In this document: positions 37,749-45,752 of the stretch, piece after piece
Numbering within the stretch: the first letter of the stretch is position 1
How the letters are laid out: each line of letters begins with the position of its first letter
NCBI GenBank assembly: GCA_003987775.1
Contig: RXJD01000021.1
Span: forward strand, 1 to 64,000
DNA: 64,000 nucleotides
DNA from: Mycobacterium sp.
GTDB lineage: Bacteria > Actinomycetota > Actinomycetes > Mycobacteriales > Mycobacteriaceae
Direction of reading: 5' to 3'
Made by a program: the position numbers and the translations under genes
Notes under the pieces: model-generated
Told to the model about the DNA's origin: nothing
Databases searched by the model: none
The model's input: the letters and a program-made list of their open reading frames with translations, nothing else

Positions 37749-39131
37749 ATGCCGATGAGCGACATGACAACGCGGTTCGCCGAGATCGTCGGCAGTGAGC
37801 ACCTGCTCGCCGGTGCCGCGGTCCCCGAGGACTACTCCCACGACGAGGAACTGACCCAGTCACCCGTGCGGCCGGCGTACGTCGCCAAACCGGCCAGCGC
37901 CGAGGAGGTCGCCCAACTACTCAAGGCGGCATCCGAATCCGGCGTGCCGGTGACGGCCCGCGGGTCCGGGTCCGGCCTGTCGGGTGCCGCGCGCCCCGCG
38001 GACGGCGGTCTGCTCATCTCGTTCGAGCGGATGAACAAGGTTCTCGAGGTCGACACCACCAACCAGGTGGCCGTCGTGCAGCCGGGGATCACGCTGACCG
38101 AACTCGACGCCGCCACCGACGAGTACGGCCTGCGCTACATGGTCTACCCCGGCGAGCTGTCGGCCAGCGTCGGCGGCAACGTCGGCACCAACGCGGGCGG
38201 GATGCGTGCGGTCAAATACGGGGTGTCCCGCCATAACGTGCTCGGCCTGCAGGCGGTGTTGCCGACGGGTGAGATCATCCGCACCGGCGGCAAGATCGCC
38301 AAAGTGTCGACGGGGTATGACCTGACGCAGCTGATCGTCGGCTCCGAAGGCACCTTGGCGCTGGCCACCGAGGTGACCGTCAAGCTGTATCCGCGGCTGG
38401 ACCACAGCGCCACGGTGGTGGCGCCGTTCGCCGACTTCGACCAGGTGATGACGGCGGTGCCGGCCGTGCTGGCCGCCGGTCTGGCCCCCTACATCCTCGA
38501 GTACATCGACAACCTGACGATGGCCGCGATCATCCACACCCAGAATCTCGAACTGGGTATCCCGGACCGGGTCCGGGACAGCTGTGCGGCGTACCTTGTT
38601 GTGGGACTTGAGAACCGGACCTCAGATCGGTTGGACGAGGACGTCGAACGTACCGGCGAGCTGCTGGCCGAGCTGGGTGCCGTGGACGCGTATGTGCTGG
38701 AAGGCGGCTCGGCGCGGCGGTTGATCGAGGCGCGCGAGAAGGCCTTCTGGACGGCCAAGGCGATCGGGGCCGACGACATCATCGACACCGTGGTACCGCG
38801 CTCGGCGATGCCCAAATTCCTCAGCACGGTGCGGGGTTTGGCTTCGGCGGCCGGTGGTGGTGTGGCCGGCTGCGGACATGCCGGCGACGGCAATGTGCAC
38901 CTGGCGATCCTGCTGAAGGACCCGGTAGCCCGCAAGCAGCTGATGACCGACATCTTCGCGCTGGCAATGGAATTGGGTGGGGCGATCTCCGGCGAGCACG
39001 GGCTGGGACGCGCCAAGACGCCGTATTACCTCAAACTCGAAGATCCCGCGAAGGTGGCGTTGATGCGGCGGATCAAGGAAAGCTTCGACCCAGCGGGCAT
39101 TCTCAATCCCGGCGTGGTTTTCGGCGAGTAA
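37749..39131 (+). CDS. FAD-linked oxidase (GlcD/D-lactate dehydrogenase type)
   Basis: ATG 37749 follows GAAGGATAG; nearby in-frame ATGs at 37755 or 37764 are possible. About 460 residues. The PP-loop FAD domain has VTARGSGSGLSGAA (~80), VVQPGITLTEL, and GELSASVGGNVGTNAGGMRAVKYG (~137-160, with NVGTNAGG). The C-terminal domain has GCGHAGDGNVH (~375) and GAISGEHGLGRAK (~410), typical of glycolate oxidase subunit D and D-lactate or 2-hydroxyglutarate dehydrogenases. It oxidises a 2-hydroxy acid to the 2-keto acid. No GlcE/GlcF partner is adjacent, so it may act alone. Confidence 0.9.
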   Translation: MPMSDMTTRFAEIVGSEHLLAGAAVPEDYSHDEELTQSPVRPAYVAKPASAEEVAQLLKAASESGVPVTARGSGSGLSGAARPADGGLLISFERMNKVLEVDTTNQVAVVQPGITLTELDAATDEYGLRYMVYPGELSASVGGNVGTNAGGMRAVKYGVSRHNVLGLQAVLPTGEIIRTGGKIAKVSTGYDLTQLIVGSEGTLALATEVTVKLYPRLDHSATVVAPFADFDQVMTAVPAVLAAGLAPYILEYIDNLTMAAIIHTQNLELGIPDRVRDSCAAYLVVGLENRTSDRLDEDVERTGELLAELGAVDAYVLEGGSARRLIEAREKAFWTAKAIGADDIIDTVVPRSAMPKFLSTVRGLASAAGGGVAGCGHAGDGNVHLAILLKDPVARKQLMTDIFALAMELGGAISGEHGLGRAKTPYYLKLEDPAKVALMRRIKESFDPAGILNPGVVFGE

Positions 39132-39135
39132 ACGG

Positions 39136-39531
39136 TCAGCCACCGAGCGTCTCGATCTCACATCTGGCGCCCGATGCTCGCGCGAGGTGTGCGTCGGCGG
39201 TGACCAGGGCGACAGCGAGCGTCTCGGCCAGGGCGATGTAAGCGGCATCGTAGGACGTCATGGTGTGCCGTAGGTCCCAGATGCGTTGCAGTACTGGTTG
39301 ATGCGAGCAGCGTCGGATCGGGAGGTCGGACAAATCTTCGACCGCGGCTCTGGCCCTTCGAGCGGTCATCAGTTTCTCCCTGACGTGCCGGCGCCACACC
39401 GAAATCACCTCGAGGTCGATGAGTTCTGGGGCAACCAATATTTCACTCTCGAGCCGTTCCCGAAAACGCTGTCCTTCGTCTCCGTCGTCGCCTAGCGCGA
39501 CAGCCAAGACACTCGCGTCAACGACGATCAC
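39136..39531 (-). CDS. vapC: VapC-type PIN-domain toxin
   Basis: GTG 39531 gives 131 residues starting VIVVDASVLAVAL and overlaps the antitoxin gene by 14 bp. The PIN active site is visible: Asp near residue 5 (VVDAS), Glu in ELIDLEV (~42), Asp in TSYDAAYIALAE (~95) and Asp in LVTADAHLA (~114). PIN toxins are Mg-dependent ribonucleases that cut tRNA or rRNA. The antitoxin lies immediately upstream. Gene order, overlap and size all fit VapBC. Confidence 0.9.
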   Translation of the reverse strand: MIVVDASVLAVALGDDGDEGQRFRERLESEILVAPELIDLEVISVWRRHVREKLMTARRARAAVEDLSDLPIRRCSHQPVLQRIWDLRHTMTSYDAAYIALAETLAVALVTADAHLARASGARCEIETLGG

Positions 39532-39748
39532 GCTCGGCCCGGATATGTTCGACGGCCGCCCTACTCGACACTCGACCCCCACGTCGTCCGGCCACTCGGT
39601 CGAGGACCTCTTCCACCGTCGGCTGATTCGCCTCGGCGATTAACCGACTGCGGAGGTACTCCTGCAAGGACTGGTGAGCGCGCGCCGCGCGTTCCCGCAA
39701 CACCCGGTGAGTCTCTTCTGGGACATCCTTGATCTGGACGCTCGGCAT
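39518..39748 (-). CDS. vapB: VapB/FitA-type ribbon-helix-helix antitoxin
   Basis: This 76-residue protein starts MPSVQIKDVPEETHRVLRERA, a ribbon-helix-helix DNA-binding start, followed by a helix with SLQEYLRSRLI. The C-terminal part (VEEVLDRVAGRRGG...) is basic and probably wraps the toxin. It overlaps vapC by 14 bp and has a perfect inverted repeat 9 bp upstream of its start, suitable for autoregulation. Confidence 0.88.
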   Translation of the reverse strand: MPSVQIKDVPEETHRVLRERAARAHQSLQEYLRSRLIAEANQPTVEEVLDRVAGRRGGRVSSRAAVEHIRAERDRR

Positions 39749-39756
39749 GGCGCCAT

Positions 39757-39777
39757 TTTGGCGCTACTGGCGCCAAA
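39757..39777. promoter_or_regulatory. Inverted-repeat operator upstream of vapB
   Basis: TTTGGCGC (39757-39764), spacer TACTG, GCGCCAAA (39770-39777) form a perfect 8-bp inverted repeat. A further half-site GGCGCCA lies at 39749-39755, at the vapB start. RHH antitoxins bind such short repeats to repress their own operon. Confidence 0.65.
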
Positions 39778-39814
39778 GTGCAATTCGCTTGGCGACGGAC
39801 ATCGTAGGCGGCGA

Positions 39815-41236
39815 TCAACCGCCCGAGGCGTACTGCAGCGCCGGTTCCGCCGAATCAACATGGCTACCACTCAGAATGGTCAGCATCTGCGGACGAATCT
39901 GATAGCGCACCCCGTTCGCCGGATTCACCACGTCGAATCCGTCGGAAGCCCTTACCGCACCGCCCAATTCGATGTGGGCGCCGTCGCTGATCCGCTCACC
40001 CCGATAGTAGAAGCTCCCCGACCCACGCTGACACACCACCACCAGTGATTTCGCGGTGCGCAGCACCGCCGCGGGCGGGTTCCCGGGGTCACAGCGCGCC
40101 GTGTGCCCGACGAAGCCGAGCCCGTCGGCGCCGTCCACGGGCTGAGACAACGACGGGGCCAACGACGTCGTCGGCAAAGCCGACGGCGTCGACGGACCGG
40201 ACCGGCTGCCGAACGCCAGGAACGCCGCCAACACCGCCGCAATCACCAGCATCAGTGCCGCGAATCCACCCAGCAGCACCGGCAGGCGCCTCCGCACCGG
40301 CCGAACCGGGACCGGCGCGGGCGCCGGAGCAGGATAGGGACTGTAACCGGTGTCCTCGGGATTCGGATAATCCGTGGGAAATGGACGCGTGCCCGACGGC
40401 GGACGCAGCACCGCGCCAGCGGCACGGGCCAACCCACCGGCCGAAACGAACCGTGCCGCAGGCTGTTTGGCCATCCCCTTGGCGATCACCCCGTCGAAGA
40501 CCCGGGAAACCCCGCGGCGCATGATGCTCGGCCGCGGTGGCGCGGAGAACAGGTGCGCGCTCATCACCGCAGCGGGTTCAGGAAAGTCGAAAGGCGGCCT
40601 GCCCGTGAGACATTCATAGAGCAGACAGGTCAGCGAATAGACGTCGGTCGCCGGACCGACCTGGCCACCGTTGAACCGCTCCGGCGCCATGTACACATAC
40701 GACCCGATCGGCAGGCCCACGCCCGTCAAACTCGGATCTCCGCCGCCACGGGCGATGCCGAAGTCGACCAGGTAGGCGAAACCTTCGGCATTGATCAGCA
40801 CGTTCTCCGGCTTGACGTCGCGATGTACCAGCCCGTCGGCGTGGGCGGCATCCAGCGCCGACGCCACCTGGGCCACCACCGCCACCGCATCCGCAGGGTC
40901 CATCGGACCGCGCGACTGCAACACGTCCCGCAGGCTGCCGCCCTCGACCAGCCGCATGTCGATGAACAGCACGCCCCCGATCGCCCCGAAATCATGCACC
41001 GGGATGACGTGCGGTTCCTGCAATCGCGCCGCGATCTGGGATTCCCGGCGGAATCGCTGCTGATATTGCGGATCGGCGGCCAGATCCGGGCGCAACAGCT
41101 TCAGCGCCACCATCCGCCCACGCACCGTGTCGAAGGCCCGGTACACCTCGCCCATACCGCCCGTACCCAGCAACGACCGCAGCTCATACGGTCCGAACCG
41201 GGTCCCCACACGCGACCCGCCACGCGGCGAAGTCAT
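39815..41236 (-). CDS. Transmembrane Ser/Thr protein kinase (Pkn family)
   Basis: This 473-residue protein starts at ATG 41236. The cytoplasmic kinase domain (~12-275) has the Gly-rich loop LGTGGMGEVY (~20-29), catalytic Lys in VALKLL, HRDVKPEN (~138-145) and DFGIARGG. A Pro-rich linker (PYPAPAPAPVPV) leads to one membrane helix (LLGGFAALMLVIAAVLAAFLAF, ~328-349). The ~120-residue extracellular part has two Cys (ARCDPG and VVVCQRG) that may form a disulfide. It is a PknB-like Hanks kinase without PASTA repeats. Its gene is divergent from the TetR gene with 30 bp between starts. Confidence 0.93.
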   Translation of the reverse strand: MTSPRGGSRVGTRFGPYELRSLLGTGGMGEVYRAFDTVRGRMVALKLLRPDLAADPQYQQRFRRESQIAARLQEPHVIPVHDFGAIGGVLFIDMRLVEGGSLRDVLQSRGPMDPADAVAVVAQVASALDAAHADGLVHRDVKPENVLINAEGFAYLVDFGIARGGGDPSLTGVGLPIGSYVYMAPERFNGGQVGPATDVYSLTCLLYECLTGRPPFDFPEPAAVMSAHLFSAPPRPSIMRRGVSRVFDGVIAKGMAKQPAARFVSAGGLARAAGAVLRPPSGTRPFPTDYPNPEDTGYSPYPAPAPAPVPVRPVRRRLPVLLGGFAALMLVIAAVLAAFLAFGSRSGPSTPSALPTTSLAPSLSQPVDGADGLGFVGHTARCDPGNPPAAVLRTAKSLVVVCQRGSGSFYYRGERISDGAHIELGGAVRASDGFDVVNPANGVRYQIRPQMLTILSGSHVDSAEPALQYASGG

Positions 41237-41266
41237 CTCCCGATCCTTCCACGTAGGCTGCCGTCT

Positions 41267-41809
41267 ATGGCGACCAGCAGCCGTCTCACGGTGGACGACT
41301 GGCTACAGGCCGGGTATGCGACAGTGGCCGACGAAGGACTCCACGCTCTCAAACTCGACCGGCTCTGCAGCCGCCTGAACGTCACCAAAGGCAGCTTCTA
41401 CTGGCATTTCACCGACATGGCGGCCTACCGCCAGGCGCTGATCGAATCCTGGGCCCGGATGAAAGACGACGAACTTCGCGAGATCGAGCAACTCGGCGAC
41501 GTCGAACCCCGCGAACGGCTGTCGCAGATGATCGCGATGCTCGTCAGGCCGCGGCACTGGACCCTGGAACGCGCCATGCGCGAGTGGGCGCGCTCCGACG
41601 AGAACATCGCCGCCTCCGTCCGCGCCGCCGACGGCCGGTTGTTCAAGCAGGTACGACAAGCCTTCCGTGACTACGGGTTTGGCGCCGACGACGCCGACCT
41701 GCGGGCCAGCACCACGTTCGCCGCCGGGATCGGTCTGCTGCATCTGTCCGTAGCGACGCCGGAAAAGCGGCAACGCGACACGTTCCTGGACTTCCTCCTT
41801 CGCCCCTGA
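41267..41809 (+). CDS. TetR-family transcriptional regulator
   Basis: ATG 41267 gives 180 residues; the frame is open far upstream but that part is antisense to the kinase. The N-terminal HTH reads ALKLDRLCSRLNVTKGSFYWHF (split here by helices), the usual TetR pattern with GSFYWHF as the end of the recognition helix. The C-terminal ligand domain is of the short type. No strong ribosome site precedes it, so the mRNA may be leaderless. A perfect 20-bp palindrome begins at its stop codon and precedes the acyl-CoA-dehydrogenase-like gene, the likely target. Confidence 0.9.
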   Translation: MATSSRLTVDDWLQAGYATVADEGLHALKLDRLCSRLNVTKGSFYWHFTDMAAYRQALIESWARMKDDELREIEQLGDVEPRERLSQMIAMLVRPRHWTLERAMREWARSDENIAASVRAADGRLFKQVRQAFRDYGFGADDADLRASTTFAAGIGLLHLSVATPEKRQRDTFLDFLLRP

Positions 41810-41828
41810 CCATACCAAAAGGTATGGT
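41809..41828. promoter_or_regulatory. Perfect 20-bp palindrome, likely TetR operator
   Basis: ACCATACC-AAAA-GGTATGGT has 8-bp perfect arms. It overlaps the last base of the tetR stop and ends 6 bp before the ATG of the next gene. A bound repressor there would block either transcription through the junction or a promoter at this spot. Confidence 0.7.
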
Positions 41829-41834
41829 GTAACC

Positions 41835-42980
41835 ATGACGACCATCACCGACGATTTCGTCGTCCGCCTGCAACAGCGCGCCCAGGAAGCCGAGCGGCTG
41901 CGCCGGCTCCCGGAAGCCACCGTCGACGAGCTGCGCGAATCCGGCTTCACCGAGCTGCTCAAGCCCAAGGGCTACGGCGGCCAACAAGCCGAATTCTCAG
42001 CCATTTTCGACCCGGTACGCCGCATGGCACACGGCTGCGCCTCCACCGCCTGGACCGCCGCGTTCTACACCCTGCACACCTGGATGCTGTCCCTGTTCGA
42101 CGAGCGGGCCCAGGCCGAGGGCTTCGCGGCCCAGCCGTTCCTCGCCGCTGCTCCGCTTGCCCCCACCGGCCGCGGCACGCCGGCCGACGGCGGGGTCACC
42201 CTGAGCGGACGCTGGTCCTGGGCCACCGGCGTGATGGACGGCAACTGGGCCATCGTCGGCGCCCTCTGCGGCCCCGACGACGCCATCTACCCGGCGCTTG
42301 CGCTCCTGCCGGCCGACGACATCGGCATTGTCGACGTCTGGCACACCGACGGCATGTGCGCCACCGGATCCAACGACATCGTCGCCGACGGTGTCTTCGT
42401 GCCCGAGCACCGCCTGGTCAAGATCACCGACATCTACGCCGGCACCACGCCGGGCGCCAGGCTGCACGACGCGGACGTCTACCGCTGGCCCCTGGTCCCC
42501 GCACTCGCGCTCACCGCCGCCATGCCGGCCCTCGGCGCCGCCGAACGCGTCGCGGAGATCTACACCCAGCGCCTCAGCGAACGGGTCATCGCCTACGAGG
42601 GCACCAGCCAGAAGGACAAGCCCGCAGCGCAGGCGCGCCTCGGCCAGGCCCGCATCAGACTGCGCGCGCTGCACGGCCTACTGCATGACACCACCGACCG
42701 CATCGACGACATCTTGGCCAGCGGCAACACCGTGCCCCGCGCGGTGCGCGCCGACGCACGCCTGGCGGCCGCGCACATCGTCAAGGAATCCCGCGGCGTG
42801 ATCGCCGATCTGCTCGAAGCCTCCGGCGCCAGCGCGCACTTCCTCGACAACCCCCTGCAGCGGGCCAAGCGCGACGTCGACGTGATTAGCGGGCACGTGA
42901 TCTTCGACTACGACACCAGCCGAGAGTTGTCCGGCGCCTTGGCAATTGGGCTGAAGATCTCGCCGATCGCCATGGTGTGA
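41835..42980 (+). CDS. Acyl-CoA dehydrogenase-like flavoprotein (HsaA/HpaB-type monooxygenase family)
   Basis: This 381-residue protein starts at ATG 41835 with no ribosome site. It has the acyl-CoA dehydrogenase fold: helical N-domain (LPKGYGGQQAEF-like LLKPKGYGGQQ near 47), middle beta domain (LSGRWSWATGVMDGNWAIVG) and C-terminal helices. The catalytic Glu of true acyl-CoA dehydrogenases is not evident, and the sequence resembles flavin-dependent hydroxylases such as HsaA, which use FMNH2 or FADH2 from a separate reductase. No reductase is adjacent. It is probably controlled by the upstream TetR. Confidence 0.82.
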   Translation: MTTITDDFVVRLQQRAQEAERLRRLPEATVDELRESGFTELLKPKGYGGQQAEFSAIFDPVRRMAHGCASTAWTAAFYTLHTWMLSLFDERAQAEGFAAQPFLAAAPLAPTGRGTPADGGVTLSGRWSWATGVMDGNWAIVGALCGPDDAIYPALALLPADDIGIVDVWHTDGMCATGSNDIVADGVFVPEHRLVKITDIYAGTTPGARLHDADVYRWPLVPALALTAAMPALGAAERVAEIYTQRLSERVIAYEGTSQKDKPAAQARLGQARIRLRALHGLLHDTTDRIDDILASGNTVPRAVRADARLAAAHIVKESRGVIADLLEASGASAHFLDNPLQRAKRDVDVISGHVIFDYDTSRELSGALAIGLKISPIAMV

Positions 42981-43205
42981 CAGGCCCAGTTTCGCCGTCA
43001 GCTGCGTCGACTGCGCCGCGGTGCTGAACAGGCCACCCGGGTTGCCGCTGTTCAGCAAACCAGTGACCAACACGGCGTTGGTCGGACCTGTGGCATTCGT
43101 GACAGCGGTGGTGAAGAAGCCGGACAGCAGGCCGTCTGTGCCCGTACCGGCACTGGCCGAGTGGCAGTTGCCGTAGTCCGGGTTGGTTGGTCGTGCTGCC
43201 GACCC
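42981..43205 (-). pseudogene. Remnant of a Gly/Asn-rich (PE/PPE-like) protein
   Basis: Read on the minus strand, the frame gives DYGNCHSASAGTGTDGLLSG and then NAVLVTGLLNSGNPGGLF, repeating GLL-SG/NSG units, and ends in antisense of the flavoprotein gene. There is no start codon with a ribosome site. The Gly/Asn/Ser-rich style resembles a repeat region of PE/PPE or similar mycobacterial surface proteins. It may be a deletion remnant. The remaining bases up to 43287 show nothing clear. Confidence 0.35.
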
Positions 43206-43287
43206 CGGTGTTCAGGTCGCGAAATTCCAGAAACCCGAGCGTCAGCCGGCGAATGGGCGATGGGAATGAAATCCCTGGCGCGAGGGT

Positions 43288-43995
43288 CTAGGACCGCCCG
43301 GCCAACCGATCCACGTCGACCACCTCACCCCGGTTGATGCTCACCCAGTCGCGCCCGTCCAGATATGGGCGCAGGCTGCGACCGATCAGCTCGGCGTCGG
43401 CCGGCGTCTTGGGCCGCTGCAATTCGTACACGTGCGGCAGCGAGGCCATGCCCGTGACCACATCCCAGAGCTTCAGCGCGTCCGGCCCGGTCGGCGGGTC
43501 GACCAGCACCGGTCCGAACAGACACTGTCCGTCCTCGAAAAACAGTGTGGGAACGCCGTATCCGCTCGCGTCGACGACGCGCTGGTGCTCGGCGCGGACT
43601 TCGTCGTGGGTCGAAGGATCGGCCAGCGCGGCATCCAGAACGTCTGCGTCACAGCCGATTTCACCGAGCAGGCGCCGCGCCACGGCAGGGTCGTGCGGCT
43701 TGCCGCCGAGGTCGTGCAGTTCATGGCCGATCGCGGCATACCAGCGATCGAGCAGATCCATGTCGGTGCGGCGCAGAAACGCCCCGATCCGCATCAGCGA
43801 CCACCCGTAGGACCACTCACGCTCCCAAGGATGCTTCTTGCCCTCGACGCGGTTGATCTCTTCCAGGCTGAAGAACCGCCAGTCGATGGTGATGCCTCGT
43901 TGCTCCCGGACATCCCGGATCCACACCGAGGTCTGATACGCGAACGGACACATCGGATCGAAGTGGAAGTCGACCTTGTTCAGTTCCTCGGTCAT
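43288..43995 (-). CDS. DsbA-family thioredoxin-fold protein (mycothiol-dependent type)
   Basis: ATG 43995 behind AGAGGAG gives 235 residues; upstream in-frame codons are non-coding in style. [12 protein letters not shown] (~10-21) is where relatives such as Rv2466c have the CPWC active site, so only one Cys is left (CPFA). A helical insertion and the cis-Pro motif YGVPTLFF (~150) complete the DsbA/kappa-GST fold. With one Cys it could work by a monothiol mechanism with mycothiol or as a GST-like isomerase. It is close to, but not overlapping, the I42 lipoprotein gene on the same strand. Confidence 0.85.
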   Translation of the reverse strand: MTEELNKVDFHFDPMCPFAYQTSVWIRDVREQRGITIDWRFFSLEEINRVEGKKHPWEREWSYGWSLMRIGAFLRRTDMDLLDRWYAAIGHELHDLGGKPHDPAVARRLLGEIGCDADVLDAALADPSTHDEVRAEHQRVVDASGYGVPTLFFEDGQCLFGPVLVDPPTGPDALKLWDVVTGMASLPHVYELQRPKTPADAELIGRSLRPYLDGRDWVSINRGEVVDVDRLAGRS

Positions 43996-44050
43996 CGCAG
44001 GACTCCTCTCTGGCGACGGGTGGGGACGCAGGCGGCGTGGAACTACCGCA

Positions 44051-44470
44051 CTACTGCACCGTGACGTTCGCGGTGAAGACGCACGTCGGTGCGGCATCCC
44101 CCACCACGCTGCCGTAGTTGGCCACGATCGTCGTCTTCCCGGACTTCAGCGCCGTGAACGTCCAGACCTCGGTGCCGGGCGCACCCATCCGGTCGGTGTT
44201 GCCGCGCAGATATTCGTGGCTGTCCTGCTTCAGCAGCGCAGCGTCCCCGATCTTCGGATCGGCCGTCCAGCGGTATGGCGTGCTGTGATTGGCGCCCAGC
44301 GAGATTTTCAGCGTGTCACCGACCGCGAGCGTGACGTCCCGGGTGATCGCGCTTTCTTTGAGCACCTCGTCGATGGAGACCTCGATGGTCTTGGTCGCCG
44401 CCTTGCTCGGGCTCGAGCACCCCACCAGCATCAGGAAAGCGGCAAGGATGGCCATGAGCTTGACCTTCAT
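44051..44470 (-). CDS. Chagasin-like (I42) protease-inhibitor lipoprotein
   Basis: ATG 44470 gives 139 residues with a signal peptide and lipobox (FLMLVGC, Cys ~20). The mature part has the I42 inhibitor loops: NHSTPYRWT (like the NPTTGF/Y-W loop), [10 protein letters not shown] (like the G-x-T-W/R loop) and the third loop near ANYGS. Chagasin-type proteins block papain-like cysteine proteases. In a mycobacterium the target could be a host or predator protease. The lipid anchor places it on the outer face of the membrane. Confidence 0.82.
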   Translation of the reverse strand: MKVKLMAILAAFLMLVGCSSPSKAATKTIEVSIDEVLKESAITRDVTLAVGDTLKISLGANHSTPYRWTADPKIGDAALLKQDSHEYLRGNTDRMGAPGTEVWTFTALKSGKTTIVANYGSVVGDAAPTCVFTANVTVQ

Positions 44471-44611
44471 CAGTGCACAATAAACCCCCGCGGACCGAGT
44501 GTGCGCCGACGGCTTTGCAGGTTCACAGACGGCGCACAAACCGGCGAAATCCCGCCGCCACGGCACCCGGATATACCCGCGCACCAGCAAACGGTCCGGT
44601 ACTTTCAATGC

Positions 44612-45712
44612 GTGTTTGGCATCATTCGGCCCTGCCGTCATCGGCTCGGCGGCGAACTCACCGCCGCCTGGCGCGCCCAGCTCTGCGGCCTGTGTCTGGC
44701 GTTGCGCGACGACTACGGCCAGGCCGCCCGGATCGCGACCAACTACGACGGCCTGATCGTCTCGCTGTTGGTCGAAGCGCAGTCGGCGGCAAAGCCGACG
44801 CGCCGCACGGCCGGCCCGTGCCCACTGCGCGGCATGAAGCGTGCCGACGTGGCGACCGGCGAATGCGTGCGACTGGCCGCCGTGGTGTCACTGGCACTGG
44901 CCGCGGCCAAGGTCCGCGACCACGTCGACGACCGCGACGGCCTGGTCGGGGTGGCCGCGGTACGCCCCACCGCGCGTCGCCTCGCCGAACGCTGGGTGCG
45001 CCGCGGCACCGACACCGGACACGAGCTGGGCTTCGACGCCGGCGTGCTGGTCGCCGCGATGGACCGCCAGACCGAGCTGGAAGCCGAAGCCGGCCCCGGC
45101 AGCTCACTGCTCACGGTCACCGAACCCACCGAGACCGCGGTCGCCGCCGCCTTCGCGCACACCGCCGTGCTGGCCGGACGCCCGGCCAACGAGGCGCCGC
45201 TGCGCGAGATCGGCCTGCTCTTCGGCCGCGTGGCACACCTCCTGGACGCCGTCGAGGATTACCGCGACGACGTTGCACACGGCAAGTGGAACCCGTTGGC
45301 CGCCACTGGGACACCGATCGAGGAGGCGCGCACCCTGTGCGACGACGCGGTGCTCGGCATCCAGCTCGCACTCGCCGACGTCGACTTCACCGACGGCCGG
45401 CTGCCCACGCGGCTGTTGACCAAAGAGCTCAGGCGCTCGGTCTCGCGCACCTTCAACAACTATCCGAACGGGCCGTCCGGAACGCCGCACGGTCAGCAGG
45501 ACGGCATCAACTTCGGCGACCAGCCCTTCACCAACTACCCCGGCGAGATCCCGCCCGGTGAGCTTCCGCCCGAAGCGAAGCCCAAACGAGGCTGCTGGGA
45601 CACCTGCACCGACGCCTGCTGTTGTGAGTGCGAATGCGACTGCTGCTGCGACACCTGTTGCGAGGGCGACAGCTGCTGCTGCGACTGCGGAGACTGCTGC
45701 GACTGCAGCTGA
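44612..45712 (+). CDS. DUF5685 protein with cysteine-rich tail
   Basis: GTG 44612 (VFGIIRPCRHRLG) gives 366 residues; the frame is open upstream, but homologues start at this conserved FGIIRPC. The body is helical with Cys in LCGLCLALRDDYG, resembling a prenyltransferase-like fold by its VEDYRDD (~213) motif, though function is unknown. The tail from CWDTC to CDCS has 19 Cys in 39 residues (with Asp and Glu between), suggesting metal binding. The upstream gene is the divergent I42 lipoprotein. Confidence 0.85.
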   Translation: MFGIIRPCRHRLGGELTAAWRAQLCGLCLALRDDYGQAARIATNYDGLIVSLLVEAQSAAKPTRRTAGPCPLRGMKRADVATGECVRLAAVVSLALAAAKVRDHVDDRDGLVGVAAVRPTARRLAERWVRRGTDTGHELGFDAGVLVAAMDRQTELEAEAGPGSSLLTVTEPTETAVAAAFAHTAVLAGRPANEAPLREIGLLFGRVAHLLDAVEDYRDDVAHGKWNPLAATGTPIEEARTLCDDAVLGIQLALADVDFTDGRLPTRLLTKELRRSVSRTFNNYPNGPSGTPHGQQDGINFGDQPFTNYPGEIPPGELPPEAKPKRGCWDTCTDACCCECECDCCCDTCCEGDSCCCDCGDCCDCS

Positions 45713-45752
45713 AACACCAGCCGCCGCGCCGACGGCGTGACGCTACGCAAGG

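Noticed and set aside
40103..41266. N-terminal extension of the TetR protein by 388 codons
   Set aside because: The extension is antisense to the kinase and Arg-rich; ATG 41267 begins the TetR HTH at the usual distance.
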